Shown: positions 6,954-15,734, counted from the first letter of the stretch. The stretch: DNA of 64,000 nt from Rhizobium indicum (GCF_005862305.2 NZ_CP054021.1:1426001-1490000), one strand, 5' to 3'. Translations and numbers: made by a program. The notes: generated by a model not told the origin, from the sequence alone.

Positions 6954-9083
6954 TCACTGATAGGCGGGCTGCTGCGCCTGGAACTGCTGCAAGCCCTGCG
7001 CCGCCGCCTCGCCGCGCGCCTGTTCGACCACGGCGCGATGCTCGATCTCGGCTTGCGCCACACCAAGCTCGGCTTTCCGCTGTTCCGCACCCGCCTTCAC
7101 CTCAGCCGTTTTCAGCTTGATCATCTGCTCGGCCGGCGGCTCCGGTGGCGGTTTTGGCGCGGTGGCGGCCTCGGAGAGCTGGGCGCCGACTTGTTCCAGC
7201 GTGCTTTCGAGTTGGCGACCGGCCCTGAAGCCGCGGGCGGCAAAGAGCAGCGTCTCGACCATCACGGGCACCAGCATCGGGTTCTGCTGCGCCATGGCGC
7301 CGGCCTGCTGCAGGAAGCCGCCGATCATCTGCACGAATTCCATGCGGCGCTGCTTTTCGGCGTCTTCGTCGGGCTCGATCGTCGAATCCGTTTCGATGTC
7401 GATCTGGAAGCCGCGAATGCTGTCATTGCGGAGCAACTGCACGACCTCGTCGATCGTCGGCTGCTGCATCATCTGCTCAAGCTGCGGCGGCATCTGCGGC
7501 GGCGGCGGTGCGGGCTGGCCCGTCTGCTCTGCACGCATTGCCGCCTGCTGTGCCGCCATCTGCATCTGCTGCATCTGCATTTGGACCTGCTGCTTTTCGG
7601 CCATGGTGGGAAGCTTGATGCCGCTGACGAGCATCAGCGTTTCCGGCTGGAACTGGTCGCAGATGATTTCGCCGGCAAGGCGGATGATGTCACGGGCGAA
7701 GCGGGCAAGCTCCGACTGGCGGTCGCGGATGCGGATCGAGCCCCACTGGCTCTTGATGCGCTGCGCCGTTGCCGTCTCCGACGCCTGGGTGTCGCCGCGG
7801 ACGATGTCGGAGATGCCGGTGATCTGATAGACATCCTCGATCAGCTGCTTGCGGGCCTGGATGCAGGCGATGATGACCTTCTGCACCTCGTCGATCGGCA
7901 GCGTCACGATCGCCTTCGAGCCGCCCTTGTCGGTGAAGGCAGCCCATTCCGGGATCGGCACCATAACTGTATCGTTTTCCGGCCGCATCGCCTTCTCGAT
8001 CGCCGGCGAGATCGCGCCGTCGCCGGAGGGATAAAACACTTTCAGGCGCAGCTGATCGGTCAGCTTGTTGACGCGCTTCGTTAACAGATCGATCTCGTCG
8101 CATTGCTGCTGATAATAGACATAGTCGGGAACCGGGATGAGCGAGCTGGTCGACATCGTGCCATAGGCCGGGCGCGGGCAGGGCCAGAAATGCGTCAGAT
8201 CGAGCGGCGGCTCCGACACTTCGAGCGCCACCGGCGCGCCGTCGGCGATCCACAGCGTATAGTTTTCGCTCTTGCACCAGATCTCCCAGACATGGGTCTT
8301 GCCCTCGTTCTCGGCGCGCTCCGTCTGATTGGTGCCCTTGTTGCTGCCGGCACCTTGCGCCTGGAGCGATGTCATGGCGTCAGGGCCGAACCGCTTCTCC
8401 ATTTCCTCGTCAGTCATCGGCACGCGCCGCGCCACCCATGTCACATCCTTCCAGCGCCGCGCCGGCGAATGCAGGAAATCCGACCAGTGGACATAGTCGA
8501 TGCAGACACGCTCGTCGCTGATTGCCTCCGGCGGAACGCCATTCTCGCCCATGCCACCGGGCAAGCCGCCTGGGAAGCCACCGGGGAGACCCTCGGGAAA
8601 GCCCCCATTGGCCGGCGGGTCGGAAGGCTCGACGCCCATGTCGAGCGGCTCGAAATCGGCCTCATAGCGCAGCCACACCGTGCCGCGGGCGCAGAGCAGG
8701 AAATCGTCGCGCACCGCCCGCATGATGGAATCGATATCGGCTTCGTCGCCCATATAGGCGAGATTGCGTTCGACGAGCTCGGAGGCCATGCGCGCCACCG
8801 GCTGCGCATCCTTGAAGCGGCGCTCGACGACGGGCTGCGGCACCCGGGCATAGACGGCCGGCTGCAGCACAGAGGTGTTTGCCCACAGCATCGGAAACCT
8901 TCGCTTGGCCGCATTCGTCTGGTCCGACTGCTGGTCGAGATAAATCTTCTCGATCTTGACGCAGCGGTCATGCCAGGACTTGAAATAGCGCTGAGCGCGC
9001 TCGAGCTCCTGCTGCCAACGGGCGCCGACCTTTGCCAGGTCCCATTGCTGCCCGCCCTCCAAAGCCGTTGTTTCATCTTCCAT
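6954..9083 (-). CDS. Phage portal protein
   Basis: A 709-residue protein starting at the ATG at 9083, which overlaps the terminase stop by one base (TGATG). It matches large P22-like portals: a basic helical N-terminus with YFKSWHDRCVKIEKIYLDQ, a WANTSVLQPAVYARVPQPVVERRF segment, RNLAYMGDEADIDSIMRAVRDDFLLCARGTVWLRYE (clip/wing), a stem region with YYQQQCDEIDLLTKRVNKL, and the ITGISDIVRGDTQASETATAQ segment common to portals. The C-terminus has a Gln/Met-rich helical stretch (about residues 490-540) that could form the barrel. It would form the dodecameric DNA channel. The large size and barrel-like tail fit a short-tailed phage. Confidence 0.9.
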   Translation of the reverse strand: MEDETTALEGGQQWDLAKVGARWQQELERAQRYFKSWHDRCVKIEKIYLDQQSDQTNAAKRRFPMLWANTSVLQPAVYARVPQPVVERRFKDAQPVARMASELVERNLAYMGDEADIDSIMRAVRDDFLLCARGTVWLRYEADFEPLDMGVEPSDPPANGGFPEGLPGGFPGGLPGGMGENGVPPEAISDERVCIDYVHWSDFLHSPARRWKDVTWVARRVPMTDEEMEKRFGPDAMTSLQAQGAGSNKGTNQTERAENEGKTHVWEIWCKSENYTLWIADGAPVALEVSEPPLDLTHFWPCPRPAYGTMSTSSLIPVPDYVYYQQQCDEIDLLTKRVNKLTDQLRLKVFYPSGDGAISPAIEKAMRPENDTVMVPIPEWAAFTDKGGSKAIVTLPIDEVQKVIIACIQARKQLIEDVYQITGISDIVRGDTQASETATAQRIKSQWGSIRIRDRQSELARFARDIIRLAGEIICDQFQPETLMLVSGIKLPTMAEKQQVQMQMQQMQMAAQQAAMRAEQTGQPAPPPPQMPPQLEQMMQQPTIDEVVQLLRNDSIRGFQIDIETDSTIEPDEDAEKQRRMEFVQMIGGFLQQAGAMAQQNPMLVPVMVETLLFAARGFRAGRQLESTLEQVGAQLSEAATAPKPPPEPPAEQMIKLKTAEVKAGAEQRKAELGVAQAEIEHRAVVEQARGEAAAQGLQQFQAQQPAYQ

Positions 9084-10654
9084 CAAACACGCTCGCTATA
9101 TGCAGGGGTGGAATCGGCAAATTCGTTGAATGTCATCGTCTGGAAGGTCGGCAGCGCCTTGGCCTGCGGCTTCAGCGGTTCCGGCGCCAGGCCGGTGAAA
9201 ATGATCGCCAGCCCGCCGAAAGCATCGGCGCCGTGCGAGGCCCAGTTGTGCAGGGGCTCGTCGCGGAAGACGCTCAAATCCTCGTCCCAGTCCTTGCGGT
9301 AGTTCCTCAGGCATTTGATGCCCTGGATGCAGCCGGCCTGATCGAACTCGATCTTTGCCAGAATGCGCCTGGTGCCGTTGATCCGGTCATGGACATAGGC
9401 GCGCTCGATCTTGCGGACGGTGCCGAGACCGCGGGCCTTGACCTCTCTCAGCATGACTTCGATGCGGGTCATGCCGCCGCGTGTCCATTCCCTGACCTTG
9501 ATGTCATGCGGCATGTTGTGGACGCAGTAGACATAGCCATGCTCGGCGCCGCGCCGCTCCAGCTCGGCGAGCATGCCATCCATGCCGGTGCCGGTATGCT
9601 CGAAATAACCGATCATCCTGACCCTGCCGGGCAGCACCTGAAACAGCCAGACGCTGTTGGTGTCATCCATGCCGATGTCGGAAATGGTATGGACGGGATA
9701 GCCTTCCACATGCGGGAAAACCCCGATGCGCTCTTCGGCATCGGCCACCGCCATCTGGTCGGCGTAATAGGCGCCCTCGACGCTCGCTTCGAACGCTTCG
9801 GCCGGCGTCGAGGGATATTCGCGCTTCATGTCGCCGAGCTGGGTTTCGGCCTTCTTGACGTACCAGGCCTTCTGCCCGTCCGTCAGCGTGATGCCCTGAT
9901 CGGCCAGATTGCGGAAATATTTTGCGAAAGCATCGGTGATGATGACGCCTTGGGGCGCGATTGCATATTGCGGCTCCTTCCACCAAGGGAAGAAATGGAA
10001 TTTGAAATCGAGTTCCGTCAGCTTCGCCGCCTGGCGTTGCTTGACCTGGCCATCTTCGCAGAGCGTGTAGAAATGCCCTTCCTGGCCTTCCGCCGTGCTT
10101 TCGACGAAGACCAGCTGACCGGCCTGCACTGTGTTCAGCGCGCCGGTGCGGACTTCCCTCGCCTTGTCGGGATATTTCGCGCAAAGCTTTCCATATTCGG
10201 AAATATGCAGATATTGCAGCGTACCAGAGCGCAGCGAGGTGCCGACACGAATGCTCGAATTATTGCCAAGCAGCAGTTCGGTCTGGTTGGCTCTGACGAC
10301 AGGCACGGCGTTGCGGATACCATCAGGCAGATTGTCATAGGGATATTTGATCTTGTCCCGGAAGATCGTCTGCACGTCGCCCAGCGTATGGGCGATGGTG
10401 CCGGCCCTTATATCCCGGTTGAAGACGCAGGCATCGAGCATGAAGATCTGAATGAAGGTCGTGAGGCCGAGCTGGCGGGCTTTCAGCAGCACATTGAGGT
10501 AATGCATCTCTTCGAAAAAGGTCATCTGCGTCCAGTTCATTTCGAACCTGACGCGTTTGCCCGATTTGTCGGTGATCCAATAAAGGTTGTTGAGACGCCA
10601 GCGCCAGTCGGAAAACTGGTCAATTGCCGTTTGGAAGTCCGCGCGTCTTGCCAT
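9083..10654 (-). CDS. Terminase large subunit
   Basis: A 523-residue DNA-packaging motor. The ATPase part has a Walker A-like KARQLGLTT at residues 58-66 (the usual GK is replaced by GL), and a Walker B region around YLHISEYGK with the catalytic Glu after it. The nuclease part shows TISDIGMDDTNSVWLFQV, the first metal-binding Asp strand, and GADAFGGLAI near the end, the last acidic site. It starts at the ATG at 10654, inside the end of the small-subunit gene (35-bp overlap), and is coupled to the portal gene. It would translocate phage DNA into proheads and make headful cuts. Confidence 0.9.
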   Translation of the reverse strand: MARRADFQTAIDQFSDWRWRLNNLYWITDKSGKRVRFEMNWTQMTFFEEMHYLNVLLKARQLGLTTFIQIFMLDACVFNRDIRAGTIAHTLGDVQTIFRDKIKYPYDNLPDGIRNAVPVVRANQTELLLGNNSSIRVGTSLRSGTLQYLHISEYGKLCAKYPDKAREVRTGALNTVQAGQLVFVESTAEGQEGHFYTLCEDGQVKQRQAAKLTELDFKFHFFPWWKEPQYAIAPQGVIITDAFAKYFRNLADQGITLTDGQKAWYVKKAETQLGDMKREYPSTPAEAFEASVEGAYYADQMAVADAEERIGVFPHVEGYPVHTISDIGMDDTNSVWLFQVLPGRVRMIGYFEHTGTGMDGMLAELERRGAEHGYVYCVHNMPHDIKVREWTRGGMTRIEVMLREVKARGLGTVRKIERAYVHDRINGTRRILAKIEFDQAGCIQGIKCLRNYRKDWDEDLSVFRDEPLHNWASHGADAFGGLAIIFTGLAPEPLKPQAKALPTFQTMTFNEFADSTPAYSERV

Positions 10655-11093
10655 TGATATCTTCCAGCAATTGCGAAACCTCGCCGGTCACGGCGCCCTG
10701 GTCGGGCTCGACCTTGGAACCGTATTTCTTCGGCCTCAGCTTCTCGGCGACCCACTGCCGGGTGGCGATGCGGAGCTGCGAACGCCTTATGGCCTCGCCA
10801 TTCTCCTGCCAGCCGGTGGTCTCGCCGCTCGCATTCTTCTTTTCGATCCAGTCGTTTGCGCGGTCATCGGCAATCTCGACCATCTCGTCGACAAAGCCGT
10901 CCGCCTGGATCTCGCGCGCCAGGGCATATTTGACCCGAAAACCGGCCTTGTTCTCATCGGCTAGCCAGGAGAGCACGCTCGACATCGCCGGCATCTCTTC
11001 ATCCCGACAAATCGACCGGAGGCTTTCCCTGTCGGCGATGCGCTCGCAAATCCTGTCGGCAATCGCCTGGGTGAACTTCGTCGGTCTGCCCAT
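10620..11093 (-). CDS. Terminase small subunit
   Basis: A 157-residue protein. The N-terminus MGRPTKFTQAIADRICERIADRESLRSICRDEEMP followed by VLSWLADE is the helix-turn-helix typical of Sf6/phage-type small terminases, which recognise the packaging site. A helical oligomerisation region follows (IRRSQLRIATRQWVAEKLRPKKYG), ending in a variable tail. The gene overlaps the large subunit by 35 bp, the usual arrangement. AAGG lies before the ATG at 11093. Confidence 0.88.
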   Translation of the reverse strand: MGRPTKFTQAIADRICERIADRESLRSICRDEEMPAMSSVLSWLADENKAGFRVKYALAREIQADGFVDEMVEIADDRANDWIEKKNASGETTGWQENGEAIRRSQLRIATRQWVAEKLRPKKYGSKVEPDQGAVTGEVSQLLEDINGKTRGLPNGN

Positions 11094-11115
11094 ATGGCCC
11101 GCCTTCTGGAGGGTT

Positions 11116-11352
11116 CTAGAACAGTGCGACGATATTGGAGGCCGTAGTCCCGGTCAGCGCCACAATGGCAGCGTGAACCGGCAGGATCGTCCCGGCCGGC
11201 ACGTTTCTGAAGATGACAGGATCCATGTCCCGGCGCGGCGCAATGGCAACATCGCCCGCCGTGCCGATATAAAGCGCGCGCGCACCGACGATGGCAGTAT
11301 CGTTCGGAGTCACCACTGCCGCCCGCGAGGCCGGAGCAATCGAAGGGTCCAT
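11116..11352 (-). CDS. Small spike-base-like phage/GTA protein
   Basis: A 78-residue protein and the first gene of the visible structural operon, with a strong ribosome site (AAGGAG) before the ATG at 11352. It has AVVTPNDTAIVGARALYIGTAGDVAI and FRNVPAGTILPVHAAIVALTGTTASNIVAL. This is the pattern of the short beta-rich proteins known from gene transfer agents as spike base protein (RCAP_Rcc01079 type) and common in alphaproteobacterial prophages. It lies upstream of TerS rather than in the tail block, an arrangement I believe is frequent in these prophages. Confidence 0.65.
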   Translation of the reverse strand: MDPSIAPASRAAVVTPNDTAIVGARALYIGTAGDVAIAPRRDMDPVIFRNVPAGTILPVHAAIVALTGTTASNIVALF

Positions 11353-11498
11353 TACAGTTCTCCTTGTGAGAGGCGAGCGCTACCCGGCCCGATCCCAATG
11401 TGATCGAAGATGAGAGGTCAGGCGGAAGAAGATGGGGGATCAATGATGATCTGGGGAAGCTGGCCGGACGGTGGCAGACACACCGATCGGAGGGCGGC

Positions 11499-11783
11499 GC
11501 CGACTTGGTCGACATCACCGTCTGGATTCAAATTTCGCAGCTTGGATTTACGGTAGTCTTAACTGATTTGCCGGGGGGTGATCAAGGATTGATTGTAGGT
11601 CGCGGGTTGGTCTGGAATCTAGCCTGCCCGACCAAGCGGGCGTCAGAATGCCATCGGCCCTCTGGTGAGTTTGGCAAAACACACGCCCCATCCTCCGTCA
11701 TCCCAGGCCTTGAGCCTGGGATCCATGCCCGCTGCTGATGGAGACCAGCGTGGATCCTCGGGTCAAGCCCGAGGAGGACGGAG
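11499..11783. repeat. Composite intergenic repeat, copy 1
   Basis: It begins with GCCGACTTGGTCGACAT (11499-11515). A conserved block at about 11525-11590 contains CTTGGATTTACGGTAGT and GGGGGGTGATCAAGGA. It ends with a double hairpin: ATCCCAGGC/GCCTGGGAT around 11700-11722 and CCTCGGG/CCCGAGG at 11756-11774. The same order of parts recurs at 11880-12109. Confidence 0.75.
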
Positions 11784-11879
11784 CAAGGGGTGAGCTTTGT
11801 GGCAAACCCGCGATCGTCGCTCAGTGACGCTGGCCGGCTCTCAAGCCTTGGCGAATGGCGCGTACTATCGAAGGGTGCC

Positions 11880-12109
11880 GCCGACTTGGTCGACATTCCC
11901 TCTTGATTCAAATTTCGCAGCCTGGATTTACGGTAGCCATAACGGATGTGCCAGGGGGTGATCAAGGGCCGGTCGGGGTCGTGCGCAGTTCGTGCGCCGG
12001 TGGGGAGTTTGGCGGACGCTTCCCCAACCTCCGTCATCCCAGGCCTTGAGCCTGGGATCCATGCCCGCTGCCAATGGAGACCAGCGTGGATCCTCGGGTC
12101 AAGCCCTCG
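11880..12109. repeat. Composite intergenic repeat, copy 2
   Basis: It has the same three parts as copy 1: GCCGACTTGGTCGACAT (11880-11896), the CCTGGATTTACGGTAG block (about 11904-11970) and the ATCCCAGGC/GCCTGGGAT hairpin (from about 12031). The second hairpin is cut short after CCTCGGGTCAAGCCC, where unrelated sequence begins. On the minus strand the middle block keeps a short frame reading MATVNPGCEI then stop, which I do not call a gene. Confidence 0.75.
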
Positions 12110-12340
12110 TTGGAATCGAACTCGGCAAATTGTGAAGAACGCTTGAGCTGGTTCACTCGCAAGCAGCATGTTAAGTTAGAGCCATTGCATATAGACAGGC
12201 CTTCAGCCGCATTCTCCAACGAGCTTATCTAGCGTTCGAAAGGCGTTGCATTCTCCTGTCTTCGCAGATCCTGCGGACAGCCGGGATGACCGCTCTCAGA
12301 CGCCCAATCAACAAGCGCGTTCAGAAAAGGAAGCACCCTC

Positions 12341-13375
12341 ATGGATGCCGACGGACCAATTACCACTCCGTTCACTCGCTTGCTCGGTATTCGCCACCCA
12401 ATCGTATCGGCGCCGATGGGACGTGCCTCTCAACCGGAACTTGCCGCAGCAGTGACCAACGCCGGCGGCCTCGGCGGGCTTGGTTTCAGTTGGGACAGCC
12501 CGGAGCGCATCGAAGAGCTCGTTGGTGCCGTGCGGCAGCTTACCAATGACGGTCCCTTCCTCGCCAACTTCGCCCTTGAATGGGATCAGCACCAGCGGAT
12601 GGATGCCGCGCTTTCGGCCGGCGCTCGGATCATCTCTTTCTTCTGGGGTGACATCGCGCCCTACGTGGATCGAGCAAAAGCCGCAGGTGCGCTGGTCGTC
12701 CACACCGTCGGAACTCCGGAAGAGGCGCGTCGATCGATTGATCTCGGTGTGGATATTCTGGTTGCGCAGGGCAATGAGGCCGGCGGGCACGTTTGGAGTC
12801 GGCTATCGACGATGGTGCTCGTACCGCTTGTGGCCGATGTCGCCGGCAAGGTGCCTGTTCTCGCCGCTGGTGGAATTGCCGATGGTCGAGGTCTTGCAGC
12901 GGCTCTCATGCTGGGCGCATCAGGCGTGTGGATCGGCACACGGTTTCTTGCCTCGACTGAAGCGGCCTGCCACGCCGATTACAAGCGCCGCCTCATCGAA
13001 GCTGCCGCGAGTGAGACGATCGAGACCACTCTTTTTGACGGGGGCTGGCCGGACGCACCGAGTCGCGTGCTGCGGAACCGCGCAGTCGAAGTATGGGAAG
13101 CGGCGGGGCGCCCCAAGTCGGGTTCGAGACCTGGGGAGGGCGAGGAGATCGGACGCACACCCGACGGCAAACCCGTACGGCGCTACTCGTTCCCCAGCCT
13201 GCTCAGCGGCGGTCAGGGGGATATCGACGACTTCGCCATTTACGCCGGCGAGTCCGTCGGACTGGTGCGTGAGATTCTACCGGCGTCTGCCATTGTCAGA
13301 GCCTTGGTCGAGGATGCGGCAGAGATCATGGCGCAGCGATCCGGGCATCGCAGTGGCCACTCGACAAAGAGCTGA
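12341..13375 (+). CDS. Nitronate monooxygenase (2-nitropropane dioxygenase family)
   Basis: A 344-residue FMN-dependent TIM-barrel enzyme that oxidises alkyl nitronates such as propionate 3-nitronate to carbonyl compounds and nitrite. The start at 12341 has AGGAAG upstream. Family signatures are HPIVSAPMGRASQPELAAAVTNAGGLGGLG at the N-terminus (flavin-binding first strands), ILVAQGNEAGGH with the catalytic-region His, LAAGGIADGRGLAAALMLGASGVWIGTRFLAS for phosphate binding, and the C-terminal lid. No signal peptide is seen, so it should be cytoplasmic. It stands alone between repeats with no regulator next to it. Confidence 0.85.
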   Translation: MDADGPITTPFTRLLGIRHPIVSAPMGRASQPELAAAVTNAGGLGGLGFSWDSPERIEELVGAVRQLTNDGPFLANFALEWDQHQRMDAALSAGARIISFFWGDIAPYVDRAKAAGALVVHTVGTPEEARRSIDLGVDILVAQGNEAGGHVWSRLSTMVLVPLVADVAGKVPVLAAGGIADGRGLAAALMLGASGVWIGTRFLASTEAACHADYKRRLIEAAASETIETTLFDGGWPDAPSRVLRNRAVEVWEAAGRPKSGSRPGEGEEIGRTPDGKPVRRYSFPSLLSGGQGDIDDFAIYAGESVGLVREILPASAIVRALVEDAAEIMAQRSGHRSGHSTKS

Positions 13376-13410
13376 AAGGCTGGAGTTCCTGTCGGAGGTG
13401 GCGGCTACGA

Positions 13411-13471
13411 ACAAATCTCGCAGCCTGGATTTACGGTAGTCATAATGGATGTGCCAGGGGGTGATCAAGGG
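13411..13471. repeat. Third copy of the intergenic repeat block
   Basis: CGCAGCCTGGATTTACGGTAGT followed by GGATGTGCCAGGGGGTGATC repeats the middle block found at about 11525 and 11904, here without the flanking GCCGACTTGGTCGACAT or the double hairpin. It follows directly on the nitronate monooxygenase gene. Confidence 0.75.
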
Positions 13472-13608
13472 CTTTTGATCGCAGGTCATGCGCCGGTTTG
13501 AAGTCGACTCAACCCGGCCCAATCGGCGGCAGAACGCCTCGCCGCTTTGCGAGCCTTCAGGTCCGGCGTACAATGCGCAGGCTGTTGGTCAAACGGTGGA
13601 GAAGTTCA

Positions 13609-14454
13609 GTGAAAAACACGAGACTTTTTCTTTGCCTCGTCGCTTTTCTCAGCGTCACCTTCGCTGGAAACCCGGCTGATGCCGACGAACTGGTTCACTT
13701 CGAAAGCGCGCCCGTAAAGCTAAGCCCATTTCGAATAAGCAAGGCTAGAGAACAGGGAGAAATTCTTTCTCAACCGCAAGGTACGCCCCTGCTGGGATAT
13801 CTATCCCGCCCCCGGGGTGATGGTCCCTTCCCGGCGGTTGTCGTCCTGCATGGATGCGAGGGTATGCGTCTGAGCGTCAAAGACCTTTGGCCAAAACGAC
13901 TGGTCTCATGGGGCTACGTCGTGCTCGTCGTCGATAGCTTCACCACCCGCAACATCAAGGACACGTGTCAAAGCCATCTCCCCGATCGCGTCTTCGACGC
14001 CTATGGCGCTTTGGCTTTTCTATCGGAATCGAGCTTTGTCGATATCAGGCGCGTCGCCTTAATGGGCTTTTCAACCGGCGGCACGGCGACGCTGGAGGGA
14101 ACAAAAATCGAAGGCAACGAACAGCTGATGGACCACAAATTCCAGGCAGCGGTTGCCTACTATCCCCGCTGCGCGGCAACTCAGGGCGATGCGACGGTGC
14201 CGATCCTGATTTTGACAGGCGAACGAGACAATTGGAGCCCGGCCGACCGATGCCGGAAGAGGCTTGCCAATCTGAGTGACGATAGCCCGCCCATCGAACT
14301 CAATATCTACAAGGGTACCTACCACGATTTCGATGCCCCGGAGTTTAAGGTGGGAAGGAAGGTGTTGGGGCACATCGAAAAATACAATCCGGACGCCGCC
14401 GAAAAGTCGATCCGCAGCGTTTACACATTCCTTCGAAACTACATCTCGAATTAA
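13609..14454 (+). CDS. Exported dienelactone hydrolase-like alpha/beta hydrolase
   Basis: I start this at the GTG at 13609 (281 residues), which has GGAGAAG upstream and gives a clear Sec signal (VKNTRLFLCLVAFLSVTFAG ending near PADA). An ATG 12 codons further up is also possible. The core shows GYLSRPRGDGPFPAVVVLHGCEG (oxyanion region), the nucleophile elbow GFSTGG with Ser, LILTGERDNWSP carrying the acid, and GTYHDFD with the catalytic His. Dienelactone hydrolases classically use Cys, so a Ser here suggests a more general esterase. It is likely periplasmic; the substrate is unknown. Confidence 0.75.
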   Translation: MKNTRLFLCLVAFLSVTFAGNPADADELVHFESAPVKLSPFRISKAREQGEILSQPQGTPLLGYLSRPRGDGPFPAVVVLHGCEGMRLSVKDLWPKRLVSWGYVVLVVDSFTTRNIKDTCQSHLPDRVFDAYGALAFLSESSFVDIRRVALMGFSTGGTATLEGTKIEGNEQLMDHKFQAAVAYYPRCAATQGDATVPILILTGERDNWSPADRCRKRLANLSDDSPPIELNIYKGTYHDFDAPEFKVGRKVLGHIEKYNPDAAEKSIRSVYTFLRNYISN

Positions 14455-14506
14455 AACCCCGGCTCGGAGCGCGTCGCTGGCAATATGGTAAAACGCGCCC
14501 CTACCC

Positions 14507-14544
14507 TCCGTCATCCCAGGCCTCGAGCCTGGGATCCATGCTCG
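14507..14544. repeat. Rhizobial palindromic hairpin
   Basis: ATCCCAGGCCTCGAGCCTGG and the following GATCCATGC form the same hairpin as at 11700 and 12035, here lying convergently between a hydrolase gene and the minus-strand gene that ends at 14560. It could act as a bidirectional terminator. Confidence 0.7.
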
Positions 14545-14559
14545 CCGCCCGCGGAGGCA

Positions 14560-15018
14560 CTACCGCGAGAGCATGGCCTTCAGCCGCTGTTGCAAGACAG
14601 GAGGTTCGCTGGACATTCGAACCTGACCGAGCGCATAGCGCATAGCCGGCGTGAACGGCAGCCAATGTTGTAGACGGTCCAGCAAGTCTTCCGACATCAT
14701 ATCTTCGAGCGGGCCGGCGCCCAATTGGCCGAGCGCTTTTTCGTGGCGAGGCAATTGGGCTTGCTCGATAATAGCGAGCACTCGCTTCAAGACGATCTCG
14801 CTCGGATCATGCAGCAAAAGTGTCGTCCAATACCATTCGCCGGGATCTGCGAGATAGGCATCTACATAGGCATCAGCAGTAAGCGGTGGCTTTCCAACAG
14901 CCGTCATATCCGGCAGCCACGTCAGATCCGATGCGAGCGCGCTCCGGGTGAACGCGTCGACCGCTGGAGCGTCGGCGGTGTGTTTTCCCGAGCGCGGGTT
15001 GCTACGGTTCTTGGTCAC
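14560..15018 (-). CDS. DUF6869-like protein
   Basis: A 152-residue, probably cytoplasmic protein with a GTG start at 15018 (AAGG upstream). The central segment WYWTTLLLHDPSEIVLKRVLAIIEQAQ and LGAGPLEDMMSEDLLDRLQHW, followed by FRYALGQVRM-type residues, fits the DUF6869 pattern of helical repeats with a conserved LGAGPLE. Such proteins are scattered in bacterial genomes and have no established function. It ends next to a palindromic hairpin. Confidence 0.6.
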   Translation of the reverse strand: MTKNRSNPRSGKHTADAPAVDAFTRSALASDLTWLPDMTAVGKPPLTADAYVDAYLADPGEWYWTTLLLHDPSEIVLKRVLAIIEQAQLPRHEKALGQLGAGPLEDMMSEDLLDRLQHWLPFTPAMRYALGQVRMSSEPPVLQQRLKAMLSR

Positions 15019-15047
15019 TTTTGCGCCTTCTACGTCTGCGGCCTATT

Positions 15048-15572
15048 CTACGGTTTCTTGAGAACTGACGTCTCGACCCAAACATTCAACAGGTCTTTAC
15101 CAACGACGACCACCGTCATCCACGTATTCTCACCCTCGATCAAATAGGCCATGCCGCTTTCCTTGCGGTCCTTCGTGACTGAACCCAACGAGGCTGCCGC
15201 GAGCCCAGCTTCGAAGGCTTCGAGCTCAGCGCTCGAACAACGCAGATCCTCGGAACGATCCGCCGCCAGGACGCCGAAATAGTCGAGTGAACAGGTGGCA
15301 GAAAAGAGGTTTCGGTATTCCCGATAAAACATGGCGAACCGCAGTCCGCTCGGCATCGTGTATTGCTCGCTGCCGGTTCGAGGCTCAGAGGTCGGGTTGA
15401 CGGGAGAAGAAGGCGCTTCAACGGTCCAATCACCTCGATCGACGCCGTTGTGCAGGGCAGCCAGGCTTCGACCATTCAAGACGCAAAGCTTCAACGTATC
15501 ATTGAGAGGGCATGCAACCGCCCCCTCCCCACTCAACAGGATCGCAATCACCAAAGCTGCAAAGAAACGCAC
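15048..15572 (-). CDS. Exported protein of unknown function
   Basis: With the GTG at 15572 the product has 174 residues and opens with a good signal peptide (VRFFAALVIAILLSGEGAVA, cut before CPLNDT). A longer frame to 15638 lacks a convincing start. The mature part has four cysteines (CPLNDTLKLC, ATCSLDYFG, DLRCSSAE), enough for two disulfides. It ends in beta-rich MAYLIEGENTWMTVVVVGKDLLNVWVE. The amino end of the mature protein and GLRFAMFYREYRNLFSA suggest a small periplasmic binding or inhibitor-like domain. No family is recognised. Confidence 0.6.
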   Translation of the reverse strand: MRFFAALVIAILLSGEGAVACPLNDTLKLCVLNGRSLAALHNGVDRGDWTVEAPSSPVNPTSEPRTGSEQYTMPSGLRFAMFYREYRNLFSATCSLDYFGVLAADRSEDLRCSSAELEAFEAGLAAASLGSVTKDRKESGMAYLIEGENTWMTVVVVGKDLLNVWVETSVLKKP

Positions 15573-15650
15573 TCGACTACCCCGAAAGTCATCACCATTA
15601 AACCACCGGCACCGTAGTTCAGATGCCGGAGAAAACAAGGCAATGGCGCC

Positions 15651-15715
15651 AGAGCATGATGCCGAAAGTGTGCGCGGTTTTCACGCGACGTCAGGCTCTC
15701 ACTCTGCTCTAGGTT
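15651..15715. repeat. AGAGCATGATG-type rhizobial intergenic element
   Basis: AGAGCATGATGCCGAAAGTG at 15651 and the following CGCGGTTTT resemble a widespread rhizobial intergenic motif. The same AGAGCATGATG start recurs at 63948. It lies between two minus-strand genes. Confidence 0.5.
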
Positions 15716-15734
15716 CAGGAGCTGTTGAGAGGCT

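Larger units (their letters stand above)
11353..12340. other. Long non-coding junction between prophage and host genes
   Basis: Nearly 1 kb without a convincing gene. It holds two tandem composite repeats (listed separately), and beyond them only short unsupported reading frames. No tRNA, integrase or obvious att duplication was found. This is where the phage-like block ends on its right side. Confidence 0.6.

Noticed and set aside
6609..8084. Long plus-strand open frame of 491 residues opposite the portal gene
   Set aside because: It is Arg/Leu/His-rich, matches no fold and mirrors the codon pattern of the portal gene on the other strand, which has clear domain signatures.
9083..10654. Missing Lys in the terminase Walker A motif as a sign of inactivation
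   Set aside because: Terminases often have variant Walker A motifs of the R-x-LG-type, so the change alone is not evidence of decay.
9032..10657. Plus-strand open frame of 541 residues opposite the terminase large subunit
   Set aside because: It lies antisense to a gene with full ATPase and nuclease motifs; its own sequence has no recognisable domain or ribosome site.
10961..11518. Minus-strand frame running through the TerS start and the repeats
   Set aside because: It overlaps TerS and the spike-base-like gene in another frame and contains no conserved motif.
11353..12340. tRNA gene or att core at the right end of the prophage
   Set aside because: No cloverleaf or T-loop signature could be found and no direct repeat to the left end is visible inside the window.
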